Shown in pieces: positions 32,495 to 40,916 of a DNA stretch of 64,000 nt (its first letter is position 1; every line of letters starts with the position of its first letter). Source of the stretch: Mucilaginibacter tundrae (GTDB lineage Bacteria > Bacteroidota > Bacteroidia > Sphingobacteriales > Sphingobacteriaceae). The position numbers and the translations under genes were made by a program. Under the pieces are notes generated by a model. It searched no databases. It had not been told where the DNA came from and saw only the letters and a list, made by a program, of their open reading frames with translations. The DNA lies in assembly GCF_013408825.1 (NCBI RefSeq), contig NZ_JACCBZ010000001.1, forward strand, positions 248,001-312,000, given 5' to 3'.

Positions 32495-33241
32495 ATGAAA
32501 GAGCAAACATCGGAACAAAAGGGATTTTTAACCGGCAAAAAAGTAGTAGTACTTGGCGGCAGTTCGGGTATAGGGCTGGCCACTGCTGTAGCAGCTTCGC
32601 AGGAAGGGGCTGAGTTAACCATCGTCTCCAGCAATCAGCAACGGATTGATAAGGCACTTCAGCATTTGCCACAAGGCAGCAAGGGATTAGCCATTAATCT
32701 TACTGATGAAAAGCAGGTGCAGGAATTGTTCACTAAAATAGGTGCGTTTGACCATTTGGTGTATACTGCCGGCGAATCATTGGTATTAAAAAACATAGAA
32801 GATGTAATTTTACAGGATGCGAAAGGTTTTTTTGATTTGCGCTATTGGGGGGCTTTTACAGCCGTGAAATACGCGGCATCACATCTCAACGCGGGCGGAT
32901 CGATAACCTTAACAGGTGGCGTTGCCAGCGCGAGGCCGGGCAAGGGATGGTCATTAGGTGCAAGCATTTGCGCGGCGATGGAAGGGTTTACCCGGGCCAT
33001 GGCTATTGAGCTGGCGCCACTAAGGGTTAACCTGGTATCGCCGGGTGTGATCAGGACAAATTTATGGTCGGGCATGACGGATGCGGACCGGGACGCGATG
33101 TATGAAACAGTGGCCAATGGTTTACCATTAAAACGCGTAGGGGAAGCGGAAGATATTGCCCAGACTTATATCTACCTGATGCGGCAACAATTTAGTACCG
33201 GTCAGATTATAATTGCGGACGGCGGGTACGTTTTGGTGTAA
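32495..33241 (+). CDS. Short-chain dehydrogenase-like protein lacking the catalytic Tyr/Lys
   Basis: A 248-aa protein with the SDR Rossmann motif VVLGGSSGIGLAT, a TAGE segment in place of NNAG, and the C-terminal LRVNLVSPGVIRTNLWSG typical of SDRs. Where YxxxK should be, the aligned segment reads GASIC within SLGASICAAMEGFTRAMA, so both catalytic residues are absent. A group of SDRs with this feature exists. It may be a non-classical reductase or a binding protein. The start is the ATG at 32495, 7 nt after an AAAGGAG Shine-Dalgarno site; the GTG at 32441 is rejected. Followed by a strong terminator. Confidence 0.88.
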   Translation: MKEQTSEQKGFLTGKKVVVLGGSSGIGLATAVAASQEGAELTIVSSNQQRIDKALQHLPQGSKGLAINLTDEKQVQELFTKIGAFDHLVYTAGESLVLKNIEDVILQDAKGFFDLRYWGAFTAVKYAASHLNAGGSITLTGGVASARPGKGWSLGASICAAMEGFTRAMAIELAPLRVNLVSPGVIRTNLWSGMTDADRDAMYETVANGLPLKRVGEAEDIAQTYIYLMRQQFSTGQIIIADGGYVLV

Positions 33242-33368
33242 TAATCCCCTATTTTATTGTAAAAACATATGTTTTTTTGAGTGAAATCGGGCAAAAAATG
33301 ATGTTTTTTAGTCATTTTTCAGGCTAAAATGTGCTTTTTTCGCCAAAAAATCGCGGTAAAATGTATCT

Positions 33369-33404
33369 AAAAACGTCCTTTTTACCCCTGAAAAGGACGT
33401 TTTT
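33369..33404. terminator. Bidirectional intrinsic terminator
   Basis: AAAAACGTCCTTTT and AAAAGGACGTTTTT form a perfect 14-bp stem with an 8-nt loop, flanked by T-runs on both strands. It lies 128 bp after the SDR stop codon in a spacer (33242-33520) otherwise rich in A/T runs without coding potential. Confidence 0.85.
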
Positions 33405-33520
33405 GGGCACAAAAGTGTACCATTTGTACCAAGTGTTTCATTTGTGCAGTGAAACAATCAGCAATTAATTTAACAATTTAATTACCTCTGTTTTCCGTCT
33501 TTTTTTTACGTTTGCCGCCA

Positions 33521-34204
33521 ATGGAACACGTATTAGATAACCCGGGCTGGAACGCGCTGATCTCGGGTAATAAACATCTCGCTCACGGTAATGATCAGGT
33601 TAGGTATTTCGCTCCCGATGTTTCGCCCTTCATGGGCTTGAGGGATAAATCTGACAAGCAGTTCCAGATGCTGTATGATATGATAGCGCATGACGGCCCT
33701 GTAGGTTTTATCACCAATATAGAAACAGAAATCCCGCCAATGTGGAAGCTGGTGCAACCCAATAAAGCATTCCAGATGATATATAACCAACCAGCTGACC
33801 CGCCAGCGGTTGAGATTGACATTGTGCCCTTAACAGAAGAACATGTGCCCCAAATGCTGGCATTAACTAAGCTTACCAACCCTGGTCCGTTTGCTGAACA
33901 TACTATAAATTTCGGCCACTACTACGGTGTTTTTGATGGTGATAAGCTGGTAGCCATGGCTGGGCAACGCCTGCACATTGGTGAGTATGCTGAGATCAGT
34001 GCTGTTTGTACCCATCCCGATTACCTGGGCAGGGGTTACGCAAAGCAGTTGCTATTGAGCCATATCCATCGCATCCGGGCAGCGAAAAATATTCCTATAC
34101 TGCATGTTCGCACTGATAATCACCGGGCCTTACGGGTTTATGAAAGCCTGGGTTTTAAAGCACGGGCTATCATTCATTTTAATATTTTGATGAAAAATAA
34201 GTAG
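33521..34204 (+). CDS. GNAT-family N-acetyltransferase
   Basis: A 227-aa protein. The acetyl-CoA-binding motif is in the C-terminal half: ISAVCTHPDYLGRGYAKQLLLSHIHRIRAAKNI, followed by LHVRTDNHRALRVYESLGFKAR, as in the FR47-like branch. The N-terminal 110 residues (EHVLDNPGWNALISG, FAPDVSPFMGL) form a second lobe common to this branch. Substrate unknown. I use the ATG at 33521; the TTG three codons upstream is less likely. Confidence 0.9.
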   Translation: MEHVLDNPGWNALISGNKHLAHGNDQVRYFAPDVSPFMGLRDKSDKQFQMLYDMIAHDGPVGFITNIETEIPPMWKLVQPNKAFQMIYNQPADPPAVEIDIVPLTEEHVPQMLALTKLTNPGPFAEHTINFGHYYGVFDGDKLVAMAGQRLHIGEYAEISAVCTHPDYLGRGYAKQLLLSHIHRIRAAKNIPILHVRTDNHRALRVYESLGFKARAIIHFNILMKNK

Positions 34205-34303
34205 GCGACACAGCCTTTTTGTTAATATTATTATTTTTGAGTTAAAATATCAATACTGGCAAGATACTTGCATGGTTTCCATAAAACATATTAATATACT
34301 ATT

Positions 34304-34762
34304 ATGGAAACCATAGAAAAATCAGTTGAAGTATTGAATGATCTGATCGAGATCAATAATGACCGTATCGCGGGCTTTGAACACGCGGGCAAAGACTTAG
34401 GCGAAGGCGATGCCGACTTAAAAGCTATCTTCGAAAAATTCAGCAGTGATAGCCGCAAAAATGTTGAAGAACTTACGGCTGCTGTAAACCAGATTGGCGG
34501 CGATGCAGAAGCAGGCCATAGCGCAAGCGGTACTATTCACCGTGCATGGCTTGACGTTAAAGCTACCTTTACCGGCCACGACCGTAAAAGTGTTTTGGCA
34601 GAATGCGAGCGCGGCGAAGACGCTATCAAAAAAGCATATAAGGATGCCTTAACACCTGAAAATGGTTTATCTACCGAAAATGAACGAATTATTGCCCGCC
34701 AGCAGGAGGGTGTGATTGCGGCGCACGATCAAATTAAATTTCTGCGAGATAGGCAAGTTTAA
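34304..34762 (+). CDS. PA2169/DUF2383 family four-helix protein
   Basis: A 152-aa acidic, all-helical protein matching the DUF2383 pattern: VEVLNDLIEINNDRIAGFEHAGKDL, IFEKFSSDSRKNVEELTAAV, SGTIHRAWLDVKATFTGHDRKSVLAECERGEDAIKKAYKDAL. The family forms a ferritin-like four-helix bundle and is common in Bacteroidota, often stress related; the biochemical role is not established. It stands alone and is followed by an intrinsic terminator. Confidence 0.9.
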   Translation: METIEKSVEVLNDLIEINNDRIAGFEHAGKDLGEGDADLKAIFEKFSSDSRKNVEELTAAVNQIGGDAEAGHSASGTIHRAWLDVKATFTGHDRKSVLAECERGEDAIKKAYKDALTPENGLSTENERIIARQQEGVIAAHDQIKFLRDRQV

Positions 34763-34784
34763 TTAATCAAATTATCTATAATTA

Positions 34785-34817
34785 AAGCCATGTCTTATTA
34801 AGGGCATGGTTTTTTGT
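34785..34817 (+). terminator. Intrinsic terminator of the DUF2383 gene
   Basis: AAGCCATG and CATGGTTTTTT form a stem with a 12-nt loop and a six-T tail, about 23 bp after the stop codon. Confidence 0.75.
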
Positions 34818-34910
34818 TTCAATCAATATTCATTAACAATATGTTAATATAACAGGGTTATATTTGAGGACATTCTACCTTAGGCTCACGCATAAAAAAT
34901 TGAATGTAAA

Positions 34911-35075
34911 ATGAATACTCCCAATAGAATGTGCCCTTGCGGGCACACAGAAAGGTCAAATCTGGAAAGGATAAAGCGTACTCCCTTCATGAAGTTTTTT
35001 TTATTTTGGCTGCCTTTAAAACGCTACAAATGCTATAAGTGCCAACAAAATAAATGGATTTTCCAATCTAACTAA
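34911..35075 (+). CDS. Small Cys-rich (zinc-ribbon-like) protein, 54 aa
   Basis: A short frame from ATG at 34911 to TAA at 35075: an N-terminal CPCGHTERS knuckle, a hydrophobic/basic middle RTPFMKFFLFWLPLKRY, then CYKCQQNKW. The two CxC/CxxC pairs 31 residues apart would bind zinc as in zinc-ribbon proteins. I recall similar small proteins with an LPLKRYxCYxC pattern in Sphingobacteriaceae, but have not searched. It lies between the DUF2383 terminator and the desaturase gene. The remaining 118 bp before the desaturase are A/T-rich promoter-like sequence. Confidence 0.65.
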   Translation: MNTPNRMCPCGHTERSNLERIKRTPFMKFFLFWLPLKRYKCYKCQQNKWIFQSN

Positions 35076-35193
35076 ATTGTCATAAAATTGGTATATATAC
35101 TTTCGTTATAATCGTGCGTAGTTTCAAAAAACTTTTTAATATATTAAATCGTATCTTTGTCAACTATATTTTATTTCTATCAATACCAATTTC

Positions 35194-35934
35194 GTGATTA
35201 TATTAATTTTCTTTTTGGCTCACTGGTTTCTTTCCCTGTTCTTCCAAACATTCTTTCTTCATAGGTACGTATCGCACAAAATGTTCTCTACAAACAAATT
35301 TAATGAGCGTATTTTTTACCTGTTAACATTTGTTTTTCAAGGATCATCATTCTTAAACCCACGTGCATATGCAATTATGCACCGCGAGCACCACGCTTTT
35401 AGCGATACTGAAAAAGACCCGCATTCACCACATTTTTTTAAGGATGTGTTCCAGATGATGATGTACACCGCAACCAGCTACAAGGCTTACGAAAGCCGTT
35501 TAAAAGAGCCCGATGCGCAATTTGGTGGTCATTATCCTGAATGGAAATTTATCGATACTGTGGGCTCAAGCCTGGCAACCCGCATAGGCTTTGGTGTATT
35601 ATATGTTAGCTTCTATGTAGCATTCGCTACACATTGGTGGATGTTTTTATTATTGCCGGTACACTTTTTAATGGGCCCTATACAGGGTGCCATAGTTAAC
35701 TGGTGCGGCCATAAATACGGCTACTCGAATTTCGACAATAACGATAAATCAAAAAACACAACCCCTTTTGATTTTCTTTTGTTAGGCGAGTTATTCCAGA
35801 ACAATCACCACAAACGCCCGAACAACGCCAACTTTGGTGCCCGCTGGTTCGAGGTTGATCCGGTTTATCCGATCATGAAATTTATGCACTGGATACGCCT
35901 CATCAAATTAAAACCCGCAACTTTAAACAGGTAA
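35194..35934 (+). CDS. Acyl-CoA/fatty-acid desaturase
   Basis: A 246-aa membrane di-iron enzyme with three His boxes in order: FLHRYVSH (residue about 24), MHREHHAFSD (near 65) and QNNHHKRPNN (near 206), as in stearoyl-type delta-9 desaturases. Hydrophobic helices occupy about residues 1-20, 35-55, 125-165. It introduces a cis double bond into membrane fatty acids using O2 and a reductant, probably to adjust fluidity. The start is a GTG at 35194; no in-frame ATG lies upstream before the hydrophobic opening. It is followed by a short tandem repeat and the aminotransferase. Confidence 0.9.
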   Translation: MIILIFFLAHWFLSLFFQTFFLHRYVSHKMFSTNKFNERIFYLLTFVFQGSSFLNPRAYAIMHREHHAFSDTEKDPHSPHFFKDVFQMMMYTATSYKAYESRLKEPDAQFGGHYPEWKFIDTVGSSLATRIGFGVLYVSFYVAFATHWWMFLLLPVHFLMGPIQGAIVNWCGHKYGYSNFDNNDKSKNTTPFDFLLLGELFQNNHHKRPNNANFGARWFEVDPVYPIMKFMHWIRLIKLKPATLNR

Positions 35935-35949
35935 AATTCGTCGAAATCA

Positions 35950-35981
35950 CTTTTGACTTTTTACTTTTGACTTTTACTTTT
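35950..35981. repeat. Short tandem repeat of ACTTTTG-type units
   Basis: About two and a half copies of a 13-14-bp unit (ACTTTTGACTTTT) lie between the desaturase stop and the aminotransferase start, ending 4 bp before the ATG. Confidence 0.65.
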
Positions 35982-35985
35982 CAGA

Positions 35986-37242
35986 ATGACTGTATCTAAA
36001 TTAGCGCAAGGCCTTCGTGGCTCCGAGATCATCAAAATAGCTGGCGAAATAAACGAATTAAAACGCCAGGGACAAAACATTGCCAACCTAACTATTGGTG
36101 ATTTCGATTCCAATATTTACCCGATACCTGCAGAACTAAAGGAAGGTATTATTGCTGCTTATAACGATAATCAAACCAATTATCCTCCTGCCGATGGGAT
36201 GCTAAACCTGCGCGAAAGTGTTTCCTCATTTTTAAAAAACAGGTACGATTTAGATTATACTCCTACACAGATTCTAATTTCAGGCGGGTCACGACCTTTA
36301 ATATATTCTATATTTCTGGCCGTGGTTGATCCCGGTGATAAGGTGGTTTTCCCTACACCGTCATGGAATAACAACCACTATTGCGATTTACTTGGTGCGA
36401 AATCAGTAATGATCGCCACCCGCCCCGAAAACAACTTTATGCCTACGGCGGATGAGATCCGTCCGCATTTAAAGGGAGCCGCATTGTTAGCGTTGTGCTC
36501 GCCATTGAATCCAACGGGTACTATGTTTGCTAAAAAAGACCTGGAAGAAATTTGCGACCTGGTTATCGCCGAAAACAAAACCCGTGCAGCAGGCGAAAAG
36601 CCGTTGTACTTACTGTACGATCAGATCTATTCACAACTAACCTTTGGTGCTCACGAGCATTTTAACCCGGTTAGTCTGCGCCCCGAATTAAAAGACTACA
36701 CCATCTTTGTTGATGGCTCATCCAAATGCTTTGCAGCTACCGGCGTACGTGTAGGCTGGGGTTTTGGCCCTGCCAACGTGGTAAACAACATGAAAGCCAT
36801 TGTAGGCCACATGGGGGCCTGGGCACCAAAAGCGGAGCAGGTTGCCATGTCTAAATTTTTAGCTAACGACACCTACGTAAACAACTATTTGGCCCAATTA
36901 AAAACTAATATCCAGGCCAGCTTAAACACCCTGCACGAAGGTTTCCAACAGCTAAAAGCCGAGAGCTTTAATGTTGATTCTATCGAGCCGATGGGCGCCA
37001 TTTACTTAACCGTTAAGGTTGACTATACCGGCAAAACCACACCTGATGGCGTAGTATTAAATAACCCTGCCGATATCAACTTCTACCTCATCAAAGAAGC
37101 AAAGGTGGCATTGGTACCATTCTCCGCTTTCGGTACCGATGATGACTTAGCCTGGTTCCGCGTATCAGTAGGCGCTATCACCTTGCAGGATATCCAATTG
37201 ATGATCCCAAGGATTAAAGAAGCGTTGGGTAAATTGAAATAA
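35986..37242 (+). CDS. PLP-dependent aminotransferase, class I/II
   Basis: A 418-aa fold-type I aminotransferase: YPPADGMLNLRESV, ILISGGSRPLIYSIFLAVVDPGDKVVFPTPSWNN, LCSPLNPTGTMF, LLYDQIYSQL, and the PLP lysine in VDGSSKCFAATGVRVGWGFG with the nearby Arg pattern typical for aspartate-type enzymes. It transfers amino groups between an amino acid and a 2-oxoacid; which one is uncertain, although the AspC/aromatic group fits. Cytoplasmic. Starts right after a tandem repeat, and an inverted repeat with perfect 23-bp arms follows. Confidence 0.93.
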   Translation: MTVSKLAQGLRGSEIIKIAGEINELKRQGQNIANLTIGDFDSNIYPIPAELKEGIIAAYNDNQTNYPPADGMLNLRESVSSFLKNRYDLDYTPTQILISGGSRPLIYSIFLAVVDPGDKVVFPTPSWNNNHYCDLLGAKSVMIATRPENNFMPTADEIRPHLKGAALLALCSPLNPTGTMFAKKDLEEICDLVIAENKTRAAGEKPLYLLYDQIYSQLTFGAHEHFNPVSLRPELKDYTIFVDGSSKCFAATGVRVGWGFGPANVVNNMKAIVGHMGAWAPKAEQVAMSKFLANDTYVNNYLAQLKTNIQASLNTLHEGFQQLKAESFNVDSIEPMGAIYLTVKVDYTGKTTPDGVVLNNPADINFYLIKEAKVALVPFSAFGTDDDLAWFRVSVGAITLQDIQLMIPRIKEALGKLK

Positions 37243-37250
37243 TATCATTC

Positions 37251-37340
37251 GTCTGAACTGAAATTTCATGGAAATTAGAGATTTATCGAATTTAAATTCA
37301 TTCTGCTCATTCTTAAATTCCATGAAATTTCAGTTCAGAC
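37251..37340. repeat. Inverted repeat with perfect 23-bp arms
   Basis: Arms at 37251-37273 and 37318-37340 (outer sequence GTCTGAACTGAAATTTCATG) are exactly complementary over 23 bp, with a 44-bp centre. It lies between convergent genes and belongs to the GTCTGAAC-type family (30271, 44688). The exactness suggests recent spread or gene conversion between the arms. Confidence 0.9.
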
Positions 37341-37349
37341 AATCAACAT

Positions 37350-37745
37350 TCATACAATCTCTCCATTAATCCCCTTCAACCGCTCCATAAATTTTTCCTT
37401 ATCTTCGGGTGATATCAGCACACTATCATATTGATTATAAAATATCTCCAGTCTGTCCATCGAAAGCGCGGGCGCACTCCGCATATCCTTAATGGGCACT
37501 ATCTTTTTAATACTGCCGATATCAATCTTCTTATTGATCACAAAGCTGTTTTTAACCAGTAGCCAATTGCCCGAAATAGTATAGTAAGTATTAAAACACA
37601 TATGCACCATCACTAAAGTGAGCACACCCGTAACCGCGACCGCCGGCCACGCCCTGGTAATGATCATGGCGATAAAGCTCCCCGCAACAGTACACAGCGG
37701 AAACATGATCGGCGGCCCGATCTTAGATTTATAAACGTCTTTCAT
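37350..37745 (-). CDS. Membrane protein with bacterial PH-like domain
   Basis: A 131-aa protein with two hydrophobic segments near the N-terminus (PLCTVAGSFIAMIIT and AVAVTGVLTLVMVHM) followed by a PH-like beta domain (YYTISGNWLLVKNSFVINKKIDIGSIKKIVPIKD and DSVLISPEDKEKFMERL). The pattern resembles small bacterial PH-domain proteins of unknown role. It lies 41 bp downstream of a hypothetical gene on the same strand. Confidence 0.75.
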   Translation of the reverse strand: MKDVYKSKIGPPIMFPLCTVAGSFIAMIITRAWPAVAVTGVLTLVMVHMCFNTYYTISGNWLLVKNSFVINKKIDIGSIKKIVPIKDMRSAPALSMDRLEIFYNQYDSVLISPEDKEKFMERLKGINGEIV

Positions 37746-37786
37746 AATTGGCTAAGGTATTCTATTTGAGGGAGAGTTGAATGCGG

Positions 37787-38500
37787 TTAAGCAGCCATAA
37801 TATATTTCACCAAACTCCTTTTAGCCACCGGCAATAAAGTTTGTTCCAGCGGGAAACTGATATCGCTTTGCACATAAAACACTGCCGGGTTGGGCAAATG
37901 CCTGCGCTGGTTGATGAGGTTTAGTTTGATAGATTCGGGTGTGTTGCTGATGCTTTGTTCATAAGTATCCACAAACTGCACATTAATGCCGCGGTATTTA
38001 TCATCCTTATTCTCGAAGATAGATAACTGGTATTCGTATATCCAATTAGTGCTGCCACTACCATTCCGTAACGAAAAATAACCCGAGTATGGCAAAAGCG
38101 GCACCAACCCAACCGGGTCAATATTCAGGCGGCTCTCTACAAAATCATAAATTTCCTTACCAATTTGTATGGCCGGATCCATTTTCCCCAAAGCATAAGT
38201 AATTATCCGCTCTATCTCCTGCATTGAGCTGTCGTCCTCCACAATCTTTTTGTAGGTAAGCTTCACAGCCTCGATATCCGCCTTGGTTAAACGTTGAGGA
38301 AAGGCTTGTTGCAGGGTTGTTTTGTGTTGTTTAAAATCGAGCAGGTTATTGTAATGAAACACCAGGTCGGTGAGGTTTGGATAGAGTTTACTTTTATCAA
38401 AATGGCGGTTTATTTCCTGCAGATAATTTAAAAGCACGTACTTTTTGTGCTCAAAATCAAGCGAACCTTCAATAAACCAATTTAATCCTAATGAATTCAA
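37787..38500 (-). CDS. Conserved hypothetical protein, 237 aa
   Basis: I do not recognise a named domain. The protein is soluble, helical in the N-terminal half (VLLNYLQEINRHFDKSKLYPNLTDLVFHYNNLLDF) and strand-rich in the C-terminal half (GYFSLRNGSGSTNWIYEYQLSIFEN, PAVFYVQSDISFPLEQTLLPVAKRSL). The TTG start at 38500 is supported by a strong AAAGGAGG site 8-9 nt upstream; there is no ATG near. It lies 56 bp from the divergent methyltransferase gene and 41 bp before the PH-like gene. Confidence 0.75.
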   Translation of the reverse strand: MNSLGLNWFIEGSLDFEHKKYVLLNYLQEINRHFDKSKLYPNLTDLVFHYNNLLDFKQHKTTLQQAFPQRLTKADIEAVKLTYKKIVEDDSSMQEIERIITYALGKMDPAIQIGKEIYDFVESRLNIDPVGLVPLLPYSGYFSLRNGSGSTNWIYEYQLSIFENKDDKYRGINVQFVDTYEQSISNTPESIKLNLINQRRHLPNPAVFYVQSDISFPLEQTLLPVAKRSLVKYIMAA

Positions 38501-38556
38501 TAGTTTAGCCTCCTTTTCAATAGCTTAAATTAAATAAAAAAAGCCAATTTTGCAAT

Positions 38557-39264
38557 ATGCCTTACGGAACACTTTATTTAATCCCCGTCCCCCTTGCCGA
38601 AAACGCGGCCGCCAAATCATTTACGCCTTATTTGGTTGATACCATTAACAGTATTAAGGAATATATTGTAGAGAATGAAAAAACCGCCCGCAGGTTTCTG
38701 AAAGAAGCCGGGCTAACAACCCCGCAAAGCGAACTGGTAATCCACGATTACGGTAAACATAACCGCGAAGCTAGTGGTGGCGAATTTTTCAAAGGCCTGC
38801 AAGCAGGCAACGATGTCGGCCTGATGAGCGAAGCAGGTTGCCCCGGTATTGCCGATCCCGGCGCTGATATTGTGGATAAAGCGCATCGCATGGGTATAAA
38901 GGTTGTCCCTTTAGTTGGCCCAAGCTCTATTTTGCTGGCGCTGATGGCATCAGGCTTTAACGGACAAAGTTTTACCTTCCATGGCTATTTACCAATTGAT
39001 AAGGTTGAACGCGCCCGCAGTATTAAAGAGCTGGAAGCAGCAGCCATTAAAAACAACCAAACACAGTTGTTTATTGAAACACCATTCCGCAATAATCCGA
39101 TGTTGGAAGAGATACTACGGTCATGCAGCCCAAAAACACGTTTGTGCATAGCCTGTGATCTGACTTCGGAAACAGAACTGGTGCAAACCAAAACCATCGC
39201 CGAATGGCAAAAGAAAGTACCCGAATTACATAAACGCCCAACTATTTTCCTGTTGTTCCGTTAG
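38557..39264 (+). CDS. RsmI-like SAM-dependent methyltransferase (tetrapyrrole methylase fold)
   Basis: A 235-aa protein: YGTLYLIPVPLAENA at the N-terminus, LMSEAGCPGIADPGADIV near residue 90, VPLVGPSSILLALMASGFNGQSFTFHGYLP near 115. These match the core of RsmI, which 2'-O-methylates C1402 of 16S rRNA. The N-terminal GTLYLIPVP differs from classical RsmI (LVATPIGN), so it is probably the distinct Bacteroidota paralogue of unknown target. It is followed after 6 bp by the FAD monooxygenase gene, probably on the same transcript. Confidence 0.88.
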   Translation: MPYGTLYLIPVPLAENAAAKSFTPYLVDTINSIKEYIVENEKTARRFLKEAGLTTPQSELVIHDYGKHNREASGGEFFKGLQAGNDVGLMSEAGCPGIADPGADIVDKAHRMGIKVVPLVGPSSILLALMASGFNGQSFTFHGYLPIDKVERARSIKELEAAAIKNNQTQLFIETPFRNNPMLEEILRSCSPKTRLCIACDLTSETELVQTKTIAEWQKKVPELHKRPTIFLLFR

Positions 39265-39270
39265 TATTAA

Positions 39271-40875
39271 ATGCTAATAATACCCCAACATACCAACGTA
39301 CTCATCATTGGCGCCGGGCCATCCGGGTTGATGATGGCGGCACAGTTATTACGATATGGGGTACAGCCAATTATTATCGATAGCAAGGAGGGCCCAACCA
39401 ACCATTCCAAAGCATTAGCTGTGCAGGCCCGCTCGCTGGAGATTTACCGGCAAATGGGTATAGTTGACAAAGTAGTTCACAACGGAAAACCCGCTCGTGG
39501 CATCACATTTAATCAGGATGGCAAAAAAGGCCCGTCGCTCGCGTTAACCGATATAGGCAAAGGGCAAACGCAATTCCCTTACCTGCTAATGTACCAGCAA
39601 AGCAAAAACGAACGTTTATTGCTTGATTACCTTACCCAAAATTGCTGCCCGGTTTATTGGAATACTACATTATCATCTCTAAGCCAAAAAGTCAACGGTG
39701 TTGAGATCCAACTCCAAAACGTTGAGGGCAACCACACCCTAACCTGCGATTGGGCGATTGGTGCCGATGGCGCGCACAGCCTTGTCCGCAAGGAATTACA
39801 GTTACCTTTTAAGGGTAATACCTATCCCCATCTTTTTTATTTGCTGGATGCGGAAATGGACAACATCGACCTGAAAGCCGATTACATGAACATGTTCCTC
39901 AGCAAAAACAACTTCGCCGGTTTTTTTCCCATGCCCGAAGAAAACAGCTTCCGTGTAATAGGAAATCTGCCTGAAGAGTTTACAGATAAGGAAGATGTTA
40001 ATGTAGATGATATCCTTCCCTACATCAACCAACTCACTAAATCAAACATCAGTATCACTCAAAATAACTGGTTTACTACTTATAAGCTGCATCACCGCAT
40101 GGCGGATAAATTCCGCGTGCAGCGTTGTTTTTTAATTGGCGATGCCGCGCATATCCACTCGCCTGTTGGTGGGCAGGGAATGAACACAGGTTTGCAGGAT
40201 GCTTATAACCTCGCCTGGAAATTAGCGGCGGTAATAAACAATCAAATTAAACCCGACATACTTGATACCTATGCCGCCGAGCGTATGCCCATAGCTAAAG
40301 ACCTGCTAAAAACTACCGACAGGGTATTTAACATCATCATGTCGAAGAACTTTTTTATCGGCTTGTTTAAAAAATGGGCGTTGTTTAAATTATTGAATAA
40401 GCTTTGGAAAGGCGATAAGATCAGGCTGTTGTTTTTCAGAAAAGTTTCGCAAATTGATATTTGTTATACCAATAGCGACATCAGCCTGCATTTAAGCAAG
40501 GACATCAAAATAAAAGCCGGCGACAGGCTGCCCTATTTAAAGGTTTTCGACGAGAAAAAACACGAAGAGACCGATATACACGAATGGTGCAGCAAACCAG
40601 GCTTTACGCTTATTATTTTAGGCAAATTCGACGAGTTGTATTTGTTCACCATCGCCAAATGGATCACCCAAAAATATCCGGGAGTATTAAACTTTTTCTA
40701 TCTGCCACCGTCAGGAAAAAACGTATCTGTTTTTGATGGTTTACAAGCCAATCCACATGGTCAAAAAGCATTCATCATCCGGCCCGACATGTACATCGGC
40801 TACATTAATGATGTGGTTGATATTAATATGATGGATAATTACCTGCAAAACGTAGTGGGAATAACACCGATTTAA
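39271..40875 (+). CDS. FAD-dependent aromatic-ring monooxygenase
   Basis: A 534-aa class A flavoprotein hydroxylase. FAD motif VLIIGAGPSGLMMAAQLL (residues about 10-27), DG motif CDWAIGADGAHSLVRKEL near 160, and GD motif FLIGDAAHIHSPVGGQGMNTGLQDAYNLAWKL near 290 are intact. The last 130 residues look like the thioredoxin-like domain of phenol hydroxylase-type enzymes. It would use NAD(P)H and O2 to hydroxylate an aromatic compound; the substrate is unknown. A single-arm GC-rich repeat follows the stop codon. Confidence 0.9.
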   Translation: MLIIPQHTNVLIIGAGPSGLMMAAQLLRYGVQPIIIDSKEGPTNHSKALAVQARSLEIYRQMGIVDKVVHNGKPARGITFNQDGKKGPSLALTDIGKGQTQFPYLLMYQQSKNERLLLDYLTQNCCPVYWNTTLSSLSQKVNGVEIQLQNVEGNHTLTCDWAIGADGAHSLVRKELQLPFKGNTYPHLFYLLDAEMDNIDLKADYMNMFLSKNNFAGFFPMPEENSFRVIGNLPEEFTDKEDVNVDDILPYINQLTKSNISITQNNWFTTYKLHHRMADKFRVQRCFLIGDAAHIHSPVGGQGMNTGLQDAYNLAWKLAAVINNQIKPDILDTYAAERMPIAKDLLKTTDRVFNIIMSKNFFIGLFKKWALFKLLNKLWKGDKIRLLFFRKVSQIDICYTNSDISLHLSKDIKIKAGDRLPYLKVFDEKKHEETDIHEWCSKPGFTLIILGKFDELYLFTIAKWITQKYPGVLNFFYLPPSGKNVSVFDGLQANPHGQKAFIIRPDMYIGYINDVVDINMMDNYLQNVVGITPI

Positions 40876-40878
40876 AAA

Positions 40879-40911
40879 GTCTCCCCTCCCGGGGGAGATT
40901 TAGAGGGGGTT
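40879..40911 (-). repeat. Single-arm copy of the AGCCCCCTCTAAATCTCCCC repeat
   Basis: The reverse complement matches the left arm of the repeat at 24130 in 31 of 33 positions. Located between the convergent monooxygenase and miaE genes. Its own inner part (CTCCCCTCCCGGGGGAG) can form a small hairpin. Confidence 0.8.
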
Positions 40912-40916
40912 GGTTA

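Noticed and set aside
35194..35240. Desaturase gene missing its 5' end
   Set aside because: The GTG start is followed directly by a hydrophobic helix and all three His boxes are in place, so the protein looks complete.
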